Source: Candidatus Doudnabacteria bacterium
GTDB lineage: Bacteria; Patescibacteriota; Doudnabacteria; UBA920
Direction of reading: 5' to 3'
NCBI GenBank assembly: GCA_016788805.1
Contig: JAEUSE010000056.1
Span: forward strand, 1 to 6,676
Length of the DNA stretch: 6,676 nt
This document shows, in pieces, positions 1 through 5,230 of this stretch (the stretch's first letter is position 1; each line of letters starts with the position of its first letter). The translations under genes were made by a program, and so were the position numbers. The notes beneath the pieces are model-generated. The model worked only from the letters and a program-made list of their open reading frames with translations. It searched no databases and was not told where the DNA came from.

Positions 1-12
1 GAGTAAGAGGCT

Positions 13-678
13 TCATTTGAAAGAGACGAGTAAGACTATTTCTCCTTTAATTGAGGAGCGTTTTTTAAGTAAGGTGGAAACTTCCACAGCGCCGCCGCGT
101 ATAAACTCCTCGTGCAATTTGGTAAGCTCCCGGGCCACAACCAATTGAGCAGAGGGGTACGTTTTAGTAATGATGTCTACTGTTTTGCTAATGCGCTGTG
201 GAGATTCATAAATAACGAGCGTGCTTTCGGTTTGCAATCCTGACTCGAGCGCTTGCAAAAGCTTAGGCTCTGTTTTTGGCAAGAACCCCACAAAAAGAAA
301 CCGGTCTGTAGGAAGCCCTGCGCCTGCGAGCGCGGTAATGATCGCACTAGTGCCGGGTACATTTTGTATTTGTATACCTTTTTCAACACAGGCGCGCACA
401 AGTCGGAAACCGGGGTCGGAAATGCCCGGCGTACCTGCATCGCTCACTAATGCCCCGTGTTCTTGTTCGAGCCTGTCGAGAATTTTGGGTAGCGCTTTGT
501 GTTCATTGTGATCCGCAAACTGAACTAGCTCCTTTTTCGGTATTTCAAAGTGTTTGAGCAGCTTTGCGGTATGTAAAGGGTTTTCCGCAATAATAAAATC
601 TGCCTCGCGTAGTACTGCTACTGCCCGAAAAGTTATATCCCCCAAATTTCCAATTGGCGTTGCGACTATAGATAGCAT
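13..678 (-). CDS. rsmI: RsmI, 16S rRNA (cytidine1402-2'-O)-methyltransferase, short form
   Basis: The 221-residue product is a tetrapyrrole-methylase-fold enzyme. The family transfers a methyl group from S-adenosylmethionine to the ribose 2'-O of 16S rRNA C1402 in the decoding centre. Family motifs visible in order: VATPIGNLGDIT (residues 5-16), DHNEH (56-60), SDAGTPGISDPG (79-90), PGTSAIITAL (108-117), GLPTDRFLFVGFLP (121-134), ESPQRI (158-163), ARELTKLHEE (182-191) and KGEIVLLV (211-218). The usual EDTR motif is altered to ENPL (32-35). The product stops right after the catalytic fold, whereas E. coli RsmI is about 286 residues and carries an extra C-terminal helical domain. The ATG at 678 places the conserved VATPIGN right after the start, as in homologues, and no ATG, GTG or TTG lies in frame upstream before a stop inside the tRNA region. 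There is no Shine-Dalgarno sequence. The TGA stop is at 13-15. Assignment to RsmI is firm; unaltered activity is not assured. Confidence 0.93.
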   Translation of the reverse strand: MLSIVATPIGNLGDITFRAVAVLREADFIIAENPLHTAKLLKHFEIPKKELVQFADHNEHKALPKILDRLEQEHGALVSDAGTPGISDPGFRLVRACVEKGIQIQNVPGTSAIITALAGAGLPTDRFLFVGFLPKTEPKLLQALESGLQTESTLVIYESPQRISKTVDIITKTYPSAQLVVARELTKLHEEFIRGGAVEVSTLLKKRSSIKGEIVLLVSFK

Positions 679-690
679 GCTTAAAGTATA
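679..690 (-). promoter_or_regulatory. Possible -10 box for rsmI (leaderless start)
   Basis: On the minus strand TATACT (690-685) lies six bases before the rsmI ATG, so the predicted +1 is the A of the start codon. No convincing -35 hexamer is seen at 16-18 bases, and no Shine-Dalgarno sequence could exist on such a transcript. This is an inference from spacing only. Confidence 0.35.
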
Positions 691-714
691 CGGATTTGGT
701 TCTGGTTCGTACAG

Positions 715-744
715 TTGCTCAAAGTTTAGGTATTCGGCTATAAT
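715..744 (+). promoter_or_regulatory. Promoter of the tRNA-Ile gene
   Basis: A perfect TATAAT at 739-744 is preceded, 18 bases away, by TTGCTC (715-720), which keeps the TTG of the -35 consensus. Predicted transcription starts near 750-751, about 41 bases before the mature tRNA end. The promoter faces away from rsmI. Confidence 0.6.
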
Positions 745-756
745 TTCTCTACGGGC

Positions 757-794
757 GAAGCGCTTAGCGCTTCTGTACCCACGCTCAGCGTGGG
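757..794 (+). other. Two tandem hairpins in the pre-tRNA 5' leader
   Basis: Two perfect 7-bp inverted repeats with 3-base loops lie one after the other. The first is GAAGCGC-tta-GCGCTTC (757-773); the second is CCCACGC-tca-GCGTGGG (778-794). The second includes the first three bases of the mature tRNA (GGG, 792-794), so it competes with acceptor-stem formation and covers the expected RNase P cleavage point. A role in processing or folding order is inferred. Confidence 0.5.
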
Positions 795-868
795 CGTGTA
801 GCTCAGCTGGTTAGAGCACGAAGCTTATACCTTCGGGGTCCATGGTTCGAGTCCATGCACGCCCACCA
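792..868 (+). tRNA. tRNA-Ile (anticodon UAU), CCA encoded
   Basis: A complete cloverleaf can be drawn. The acceptor stem is GGGCGTG (792-798) with CACGCCC (858-864). The D stem is GCTC (801-804) with GAGC (814-817), the loop containing GG. The anticodon stem is CGAAG (819-823) with CTTCG (831-835) around the loop CTTATAC (824-830). The variable loop is GGGTC (836-840). The T stem is CATGG with CCATG around TTCGAGT (846-852). Discriminator A865 and CCA 866-868 follow. In the 7-base loop T825 is position 33, so the anticodon is TAT (826-828), which reads AUA. The body resembles bacterial tRNA-Ile. Most bacteria instead read AUA with a CAU anticodon whose C34 is converted to lysidine by TilS, so this tRNA is notable. 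Position 38 is C rather than the common A. Confidence 0.93.
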
Positions 869-904
869 TAATTAAACCACCTAACTAGGTGGTTTAATTA
901 TTTT
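869..904 (+). terminator. Intrinsic terminator after the tRNA
   Basis: A perfect 13-bp stem (TAATTAAACCACC, 869-881, with its complement at 888-900) around a 6-base loop is followed by TTTT (901-904). It begins directly after the CCA. The toxin gene converges on it from the other side and ends at 909. On the minus strand the stem has no U-tract beyond its own A/T base, so it terminates plus-strand transcription best. Confidence 0.8.
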
Positions 905-908
905 AAGG

Positions 909-1337
909 TTAGTATGCCACTATGTTTTTAGTAATAAATCTTTCTATTACTTTCACAACCTCGGTTTTTAGTTCTGCGTCACTTTGCGCTATCCATATCG
1001 CGAAAAGGTAGAGTTTTGTTGTGTCAACATTTAGCCACTTCCCGTTTATTGAAAGAAACACTAGAAGTGTGGTCACCGCTATTCTTTTATTGCCGTTTTG
1101 AAATGGGTGGTTCTTGATTAACAAATAGAATAGTATTGCAGCTTTGCCAATCAACCCGTGATAGAGCAGTCGTTTATCAAAGTGTTGAAATGGTTGGACA
1201 ATGCAACTTTCTAACACTCCCGGAAAACGAGATTCGAATTGAGGTATCGGTTCATCCCATTCCATTGTCTTTGCGGCTAGGTGGTGAGCTATGTCTCTAA
1301 CTTCTTGTATAGAGATAGATTTGATAGGTGTCGCCAT
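909..1337 (-). CDS. Doc/Fic-type toxin (death-on-curing family)
   Basis: The product has 142 residues from the ATG at 1337, or 147 from an in-frame TTG at 1352. It carries the Doc-type Fic signature HPFQNGNKR (residues 77-85 from the ATG), preceded by GLIGKAAILFYLLIKN and followed by FLSINGKWL, as in death-on-curing toxins. The family transfers phosphate or AMP from a nucleotide to a protein; P1 Doc inactivates EF-Tu by phosphorylation. The histidine, both anion-hole glycine/asparagine positions and the lysine-arginine pair are present. The usual acidic residue of HxFx(D/E) is Asn here. The ATG lies one base after the antitoxin stop, which suggests translational coupling; the TTG would give a 14-base overlap, and neither has a good Shine-Dalgarno sequence. 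The actual target is unknown. The gene is visibly more A+T-rich than gyrA, which suggests horizontal acquisition. Confidence 0.85.
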   Translation of the reverse strand: MATPIKSISIQEVRDIAHHLAAKTMEWDEPIPQFESRFPGVLESCIVQPFQHFDKRLLYHGLIGKAAILFYLLIKNHPFQNGNKRIAVTTLLVFLSINGKWLNVDTTKLYLFAIWIAQSDAELKTEVVKVIERFITKNIVAY

Positions 1338-1338
1338 A

Positions 1339-1593
1339 TTATTCTTTGCCAAGAAGCTTTAAGGTTTCCCCATATTCTTTTAGTACTCGTTCTACGCTTG
1401 TTTTAATTTCTTCATTCAGTTTGGAGTGGAAAGTTGTTTGTATAAGCCCCTCTACGTGAGCTTTAGGTATTGCATAATTACGACCTACCCGTTCGGCCTT
1501 AATCTGGCCGTTTTTTATTTTTTTAAAAACGGCAATCCTGCTTATTTTTAGGATGTCAGCTAACTCTTTTACGCTTAAATAAGTTTTTTCCAT
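1339..1593 (-). CDS. HTH (excisionase/MerR-type) DNA-binding antitoxin
   Basis: This is an 84-residue protein with an N-terminal winged helix-turn-helix of the excisionase/MerR (HTH_17-like) kind: YLSVKELADILKISRIAVFK (residues 5-24) forms the helices, and the KAERVGRNYAIPKAHVE stretch (32-48) the wing. A charged, probably helical tail (residues 55-84) follows. In Phd-Doc pairs the antitoxin's C-terminal segment occupies the Doc active-site groove while the N-terminal domain binds the operator; by analogy the tail here should neutralise the downstream Doc-like toxin. This pairing is inferred from gene order and the 1-base gap. No clear (S/T)xxxE(G/N) Fic-inhibitory motif is seen in the tail. 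The ATG at 1593 has only AAGAG two bases upstream, too close to be a typical ribosome-binding site, and lies in a small ATAAC/GTTAT inverted repeat. It could also be a free-standing regulator. Confidence 0.75.
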   Translation of the reverse strand: MEKTYLSVKELADILKISRIAVFKKIKNGQIKAERVGRNYAIPKAHVEGLIQTTFHSKLNEEIKTSVERVLKEYGETLKLLGKE

Positions 1594-1651
1594 AACTCTT
1601 GTTATCTAAGTATATAGGTTAACATATGTTAACTCTTGTGTCAAGTTAACA
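1594..1651 (-). promoter_or_regulatory. Control region of the toxin-antitoxin pair with GTTAAC operator boxes
   Basis: On the minus strand a perfect TTGACA (1644-1639) is present. Downstream lie a 16-bp perfect palindrome GTTAACATATGTTAAC (1618-1633) and then TATACT (1614-1609). A third GTTAAC box sits at 1645-1650, just upstream of the -35. The spacing from TTGACA to TATACT is 24 bases, too long for a standard promoter; at 17 bases only a weak TAACCT is found. A 10-base direct repeat TAACTCTTGT also occurs at 1593-1602 and 1630-1639. The palindrome is the natural candidate for autoregulatory binding by the HTH antitoxin, by inference. Confidence 0.55.
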
Positions 1652-1665
1652 ATAATATATTCTTT

Positions 1666-1700
1666 AATTAAAATACCCCCGCTTATGGTGGAGCGGGGGT
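1666..1700 (-). terminator. Intrinsic terminator of the gyrA operon
   Basis: On the minus strand a 9-bp perfect stem ACCCCCGCT/AGCGGGGGT (1700-1692 with 1683-1675) encloses an 8-base loop and is followed by ATTTTAATT. It begins 12 bases after the gyrA stop codon. It also insulates the toxin-antitoxin operon, whose control region starts just beyond. Confidence 0.8.
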
Positions 1701-1711
1701 GTTTAAGCTGC

Positions 1712-4180
1712 TTATATTATCGTCGCGCTGGCAACGGAGTCGCCGGAGTCGAGTTTCATAACTCTTACACCTTGGGTGGCCCGGCCGAGGGTGGATATGG
1801 CATTGAGGGCTGTGCGAATGGTTTGGCCTTGGCGGGAAATGATGACTAAGTCGTGTTCTTCTTTAGCGTCTAGAATATACATGGCTACAATTTTACCGGT
1901 CTTGGGAGTAATCTTCACTGTTTTGATCCCGCTACCCGATCGTTTCTGTATTTTATAGTCAGCCAATGGTGTCTTTTTACCCAAGCCAAATTCTGTAATA
2001 ACCAGTACTTCTTGGGTTTTTACGTCGAGGTTTTTACGAATTACATCCATGGAAATTATGTTGTCGTCTTTTTTGACGCGCATACCCGTTACACCGGCGG
2101 CGGTGCGACCCATGGGTCGAACATCCTTTTCGTTAAACCGAATAGCTTGTCCGTTCTCGGTAGAAAGCATTATTTGGTCATCTCCGGCGGTGGTTTCTAC
2201 CCACTTAAGCTCGTCACCATCTTTAATGCCAATGGCAATCATGCCGCTCCGGCGAACCTTGGCGAATTCTTCTCGGGCTACTTTTTTAATCAGGCCTTTT
2301 TTAGTCGCCATAACCAGGAACTTGGCTTCGTCTTTTTTGGAGAAGGTGAGTACTGCCGTAGTGGTTTCACCGCTGCCAAGTTGTAGGAAATTTACCAGTG
2401 CCTGGCCTTTGCTGGTTCGGGAACCTTCGGGTAGTTCATACACTTTAGTCTGAAACACCCGGCCTTTGTTGGTAAAGAAGAGTATGTCGTCATGCGTGTT
2501 GGCGGAAATCAGTTTCTCCACCACGTCTTCTTCTTTGAGGCTTTGGCCAATTACTCCTTTGCCGCCCCGGGACTGTTGTTTGTAGGTATCTGGGAGTAGA
2601 CGTTTTACATAACCGGACTTGGTAATGGTTACAATCATTTGGTTTTCCGGGATGAGATCTTCGGCCGCAAAGGTGCCCACCGCGTGCTTGACCACCTGCG
2701 TGCGGCGCTCGTCGCCGTACTTATCCCGCATTTCTATGGTCTCATCTTTCACGATGCCAAGGATTTTTTTGGGGTGAGCCAGTAAGTCTTCAAGTTTGGC
2801 AATAAGTTTGCGTTTTTCTGCCAACTCATCTTCAATTTTCTTACGCTCTAAGCCGGCGAGGGTTTGCAGGCGAATCTCCAAAATGGCCGTGGCTTGTAGC
2901 TCGGACAGTTTGAATTTTTTCATTAAATTCGCGTGGGCCTCTTCTTTGGTCGGGCTTTTGCGAATGGTGTTGATAATTTCGTCTATGTGGTCCAGCGCGA
3001 TTTTTAACCCTTCTAAAATGTGCGCGCGTTCTTTGGCTTTGCGCAGGTCGTACTCTGTGCGTCGTCGCACAATTACCTGGCGGTGCTTAATAAACTCCTC
3101 GAGCATGGTTTTTAGGTTGAGCACGTGCGGCTCAATCCCGTCGACCAGGGAGGTCATATTCAAATGATACGTGTCTTGGAGCTGGGTGTAGGAAAAGAGT
3201 TGGTTCAGGATCTTGTTGGCCAACGCTTCTTTTTTCAAATCTACTACAATGCGTACCCCGTCTTTATCGGACTCGTCGCGGATGTCTTTTATCCCTTCCA
3301 GTTTTTTGTCCCGTACGAGGTCTGCCATGCGTTCCAGTAAAGTCGCTTTGTTGACGCGGTAGGGAATTTCGGTAATGACTATGCGAAACGCACCGGTCTT
3401 GGTTTCTTCGATGTCGGTTTTACCCCGCACGACAACGCCGCCGCGTCCGGTAGCGTAGGCGTTTTTAATAGCTGCGACGTCGTAAATAATGCCGCCCGTA
3501 GGAAAGTCTGGCCCTTTAATAATATCCGTAATGTCTTCTATGGTCGCGGTCGGGTTTTCGATTAAATGTATAGTTGCGTCCGCCACCTCGGTTAGGTTGT
3601 GCGGCGGCAGGTCAGTCGCCATACCTACGGCAATACCCAAGGTGCCGTTCAGTAATACATTCGGAAGTTTGCCCGGTAGTACTACCGGTTCTTTTTCTGT
3701 CGCGTCAAAGTTGTCTCGCCAGTCCACTGTCTCTTTTTCTATGTCTACCAATAGTTCCTCGGCAATGGGTGTAAGTTTGGCTTCGGTGTACCTGTAGGCC
3801 GCGGCGCCGTCTCCATCCATTGAGCCAAAGTTACCCTGGCCTTTCACCAGGGGGTAGCGCATAGAAAACTCTTGTACCATGTGTACCATGGCGTCGTACA
3901 CGGAGGTGTCGCTGTGCGGGTGATATTTACCCAGCACCTCACCGACAATTTTGGCAGACTTAGTCGTTTTGGCAGAAGCACGAAGACCCATGCTACGCAT
4001 GGCATAGAGTATGCGGCGGTTAACCGGTTTTAACCCGTCGCGCACATCCGGTAGGGCGCGCGAAACAATAACCGTCATGGCGTAGTCCAAGTATGACTCC
4101 TGCATTTCGGTTTCCAGTGAACGCGGACGGATAAGTCCGACATTGTTTGAGTGTGCTACATCTCGTTCGATTTTTGCCAT
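1712..4180 (-). CDS. gyrA: DNA gyrase subunit A
   Basis: This 822-residue protein is the breakage-reunion subunit of the A2B2 gyrase that introduces negative supercoils using ATP. The winged-helix and tower region holds SLETEMQESYLDYAM (21-35), ALPDVRDGLKPVNRRIL (42-58), the quinolone-region helix YHPHSDTSVYD (86-96) and the active-site AAYRYTE, with catalytic Tyr131. A long coiled coil with exit gate covers about 360-490. Six C-terminal pinwheel blades follow (about 513-822), the first carrying the GyrA box QSRGGKG (536-542); the box points to GyrA rather than ParC. The box differs from the standard QRRGGKG at one position. Ser90 and Thr92 occupy the positions of E. coli Gly81 and Ser83; Asp96 matches Asp87. 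There is no acidic C-terminal tail. The gene begins 14 bases after the upstream small membrane-protein gene, has no Shine-Dalgarno sequence, and is likely co-transcribed from the promoter at 5146-5174. G+C is about 50 percent in sampled lines. Confidence 0.97.
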   Translation of the reverse strand: MAKIERDVAHSNNVGLIRPRSLETEMQESYLDYAMTVIVSRALPDVRDGLKPVNRRILYAMRSMGLRASAKTTKSAKIVGEVLGKYHPHSDTSVYDAMVHMVQEFSMRYPLVKGQGNFGSMDGDGAAAYRYTEAKLTPIAEELLVDIEKETVDWRDNFDATEKEPVVLPGKLPNVLLNGTLGIAVGMATDLPPHNLTEVADATIHLIENPTATIEDITDIIKGPDFPTGGIIYDVAAIKNAYATGRGGVVVRGKTDIEETKTGAFRIVITEIPYRVNKATLLERMADLVRDKKLEGIKDIRDESDKDGVRIVVDLKKEALANKILNQLFSYTQLQDTYHLNMTSLVDGIEPHVLNLKTMLEEFIKHRQVIVRRRTEYDLRKAKERAHILEGLKIALDHIDEIINTIRKSPTKEEAHANLMKKFKLSELQATAILEIRLQTLAGLERKKIEDELAEKRKLIAKLEDLLAHPKKILGIVKDETIEMRDKYGDERRTQVVKHAVGTFAAEDLIPENQMIVTITKSGYVKRLLPDTYKQQSRGGKGVIGQSLKEEDVVEKLISANTHDDILFFTNKGRVFQTKVYELPEGSRTSKGQALVNFLQLGSGETTTAVLTFSKKDEAKFLVMATKKGLIKKVAREEFAKVRRSGMIAIGIKDGDELKWVETTAGDDQIMLSTENGQAIRFNEKDVRPMGRTAAGVTGMRVKKDDNIISMDVIRKNLDVKTQEVLVITEFGLGKKTPLADYKIQKRSGSGIKTVKITPKTGKIVAMYILDAKEEHDLVIISRQGQTIRTALNAISTLGRATQGVRVMKLDSGDSVASATII

Positions 4181-4194
4181 AGGTTCGGTATCGG

Positions 4195-4407
4195 CTACTT
4201 GTTAATGGTGGGGTTATTGGCCCGGGCTTTGTTTACCTCATTTTTCACCAAGGTGAAAAAGTTGCCATTCGCTCGGTTGGGTTTGGGTATATAGCTGGTA
4301 CCTATCCATATAAATAAGAGTAGTACCAGAGTAGTCGCGACGACCACCCACATAAGTTGTTCACGTTTGGCTTCGGGCATTTGTTGAATGCGATGTATGG
4401 TTTTCAT
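4195..4407 (-). CDS. Small single-pass membrane protein of unknown function
   Basis: The product has 70 residues. A charged N-terminus (MKTIHRIQQMPEAKREQ) is followed by one hydrophobic helix, about residues 19-37 (LMWVVVATTLVLLLFIWIG). A basic, polar C-terminal tail rich in Asn and Lys (residues 40-70) completes it. The helix is not followed by a signal-peptidase-like site, so it should stay anchored; charges on both sides leave the orientation uncertain, N-terminus inside being more likely. It sits between the MBL-fold gene (10-base gap) and gyrA (14-base gap), so it is almost certainly translated as part of that operon. The opening pattern of basic residues, MPEAKREQ and one transmembrane helix recalls small hypothetical proteins seen in CPR genomes, but I cannot assign a function. 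ATG start at 4407; no Shine-Dalgarno sequence. Confidence 0.75.
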   Translation of the reverse strand: MKTIHRIQQMPEAKREQLMWVVVATTLVLLLFIWIGTSYIPKPNRANGNFFTLVKNEVNKARANNPTINK

Positions 4408-4417
4408 ACGTTTTTAT

Positions 4418-5041
4418 TTATGCCGTGAGCACCACCAGTCGGGTTTCTTCGGCGTTGGTTATGTCTTTCTTTTTGATAATAAGTTTATCTAACTCTTCGT
4501 TTTTATTACCCATTTCTTTTATAAAGCGATCAATGGGGTCAAGTTCTATTTTTATACCACCGGCAGCGTAGTGAGAGGGGATAATAATTTTAGGCTCGAT
4601 TTGGTTAACCACCTTGGCCGCGTCGCTCGCGCCGAGGACGCTATGTCCGCCTACGGGCACAATAAGAATGTCGATTTCGCCTAGTTCCTCGAGCTCGTTT
4701 TCTTTAATGTTAAAGTCCTTGATGTGCGCGAGGTTGAGAATTTTTAAGTCTTCGCTTTCTAAAAGGAAAATAGTAACGTAGCCTGACTCTTGCTTTAACG
4801 GGATGCCGGTAACGGTGACGCCGCTTTTATCATATTCACCGGGGCTATCAATGAGAAATGGCGTGCCCGAAAAGGAACTCGTGCTGCTGTATAGGCTATT
4901 TGTGCTTTCGGCCAGCACAATTATATCGGCATTGCCACGGGGTGGGGTGAGTCCGGACTCTTTTCCGTATGGGTCGGTTACCACCGTGGCGTCTTTTGTA
5001 ATGAACTTAAAGCTGGAAAAACCAAGGTATTGAATATGCAT
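4418..5041 (-). CDS. MBL-fold (UlaG-like) protein lacking most metal ligands
   Basis: The 207-residue product has the framework of the metallo-beta-lactamase-fold group related to UlaG: a short beta start (MHIQYLGFSSFKF), VVTDPYG (20-26), ADIIVLAE (38-45), PFLIDSPGEY (61-70), GEIDILIVPVGG (121-132), VVNQIEPKIIIPSHY (144-158) and a C-terminal strand RLVVLTA. The family normally binds one or two metal ions and hydrolyses phosphodiesters, lactones or similar bonds. Here the HxHxDH region reads ESTNSL (45-50) and the second ligand region (usually HLGD) reads NLAH (103-106). Only His157 in IPSHY remains recognisable. It is therefore probably not a classical metallo-hydrolase and may be structural, regulatory or bind a ligand. 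It is the first gene of the operon with the small membrane protein and gyrA. The ATG at 5041 lies directly before the conserved first strand; no upstream in-frame start exists nearby and no Shine-Dalgarno sequence is seen. Confidence 0.85.
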   Translation of the reverse strand: MHIQYLGFSSFKFITKDATVVTDPYGKESGLTPPRGNADIIVLAESTNSLYSSTSSFSGTPFLIDSPGEYDKSGVTVTGIPLKQESGYVTIFLLESEDLKILNLAHIKDFNIKENELEELGEIDILIVPVGGHSVLGASDAAKVVNQIEPKIIIPSHYAAGGIKIELDPIDRFIKEMGNKNEELDKLIIKKKDITNAEETRLVVLTA

Positions 5042-5053
5042 ATTTTTGGATGG

Positions 5054-5127
5054 AGTCCTTAATCCCTGCTTCTTTAATCCTGAGCATAAACAAACTTTTT
5101 AATTTAGGACTAAAGACTAAGGATTAA
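5054..5127 (-). repeat. Inverted and direct repeats in the leader of the MBL-gyrA operon
   Basis: TTAATCC occurs at 5059-5065 and 5074-5080, and its complement GGATTAA at 5121-5127. The second copy extends to an 8-bp pair (TTAATCCT 5074-5081 with AGGATTAA 5120-5127). AGTCCT (5054-5059) is complementary to AGGACT (5106-5111), and GACTAA is repeated at 5108-5113 and 5115-5120. The roughly 98-base leader can thus fold in more than one way. Any function is unproven. Confidence 0.4.
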
Positions 5128-5145
5128 CGAGATAATTCTACCTAA

Positions 5146-5174
5146 ATAATATCATTTTTGCTCATAATTTACAA
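5146..5174 (-). promoter_or_regulatory. Promoter of the MBL - membrane protein - gyrA operon
   Basis: On the minus strand TTGTAA (5174-5169), a 17-base spacer and TATTAT (5151-5146) make a good housekeeping-type promoter with a predicted start near 5139-5140, about 98 bases before the MBL gene. It is back to back with the rpsA promoter; 22 bases separate the two -35 boxes. Confidence 0.65.
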
Positions 5175-5196
5175 CGAATTAGGATATTCAGAGGGC

Positions 5197-5225
5197 TTGC
5201 CAAAGAGGGTGGTTTTTTGTATACT
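5197..5225 (+). promoter_or_regulatory. Promoter of rpsA
   Basis: TTGCCA (5197-5202), a 17-base spacer and TATACT (5220-5225) match a housekeeping-type promoter well. The predicted start is at about G5231-G5232, which is exactly where the structured leader RNA begins, leaving a leader of about 198 bases. Confidence 0.7.
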
Positions 5226-5230
5226 GTATT

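Noticed and set aside
221..814. Plus-strand open frames of 65-96 codons opposite rsmI and running into the tRNA
   Set aside because: They overlap a clear RsmI coding frame and a tRNA gene and resemble no protein family.
869..904. Use of the same hairpin as a strong terminator for the toxin gene on the minus strand
   Set aside because: After the stem the minus strand reads TGGTGG, not a T-run, so efficient minus-strand termination is not supported.
841..910. Integration site (att) formed by the tRNA 3' end
   Set aside because: No repeat of the tRNA 3' segment was found beyond the toxin-antitoxin genes and there is no integrase in the window.
1338..1352. TTG at 1352 as the toxin start
   Set aside because: It lacks a ribosome-binding site and adds only five residues before an in-frame ATG placed one base after the antitoxin stop; it remains possible but less likely.
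1776..3797. Several plus-strand open frames of 60-134 codons opposite gyrA
   Set aside because: They are antisense shadows of an unmistakable gyrA, have cysteine- and serine-rich composition typical of reverse-frame reading, and no start signals.
1712..4180. Topoisomerase IV subunit ParC instead of GyrA
   Set aside because: A GyrA box (QSRGGKG) and a complete six-blade C-terminal domain are present, which fits GyrA.
5007..5087. A 26-codon minus-strand ORF (ATG at 5087) overlapping the start of the MBL gene in another frame
   Set aside because: No ribosome-binding site, no recognisable product and a length expected by chance.
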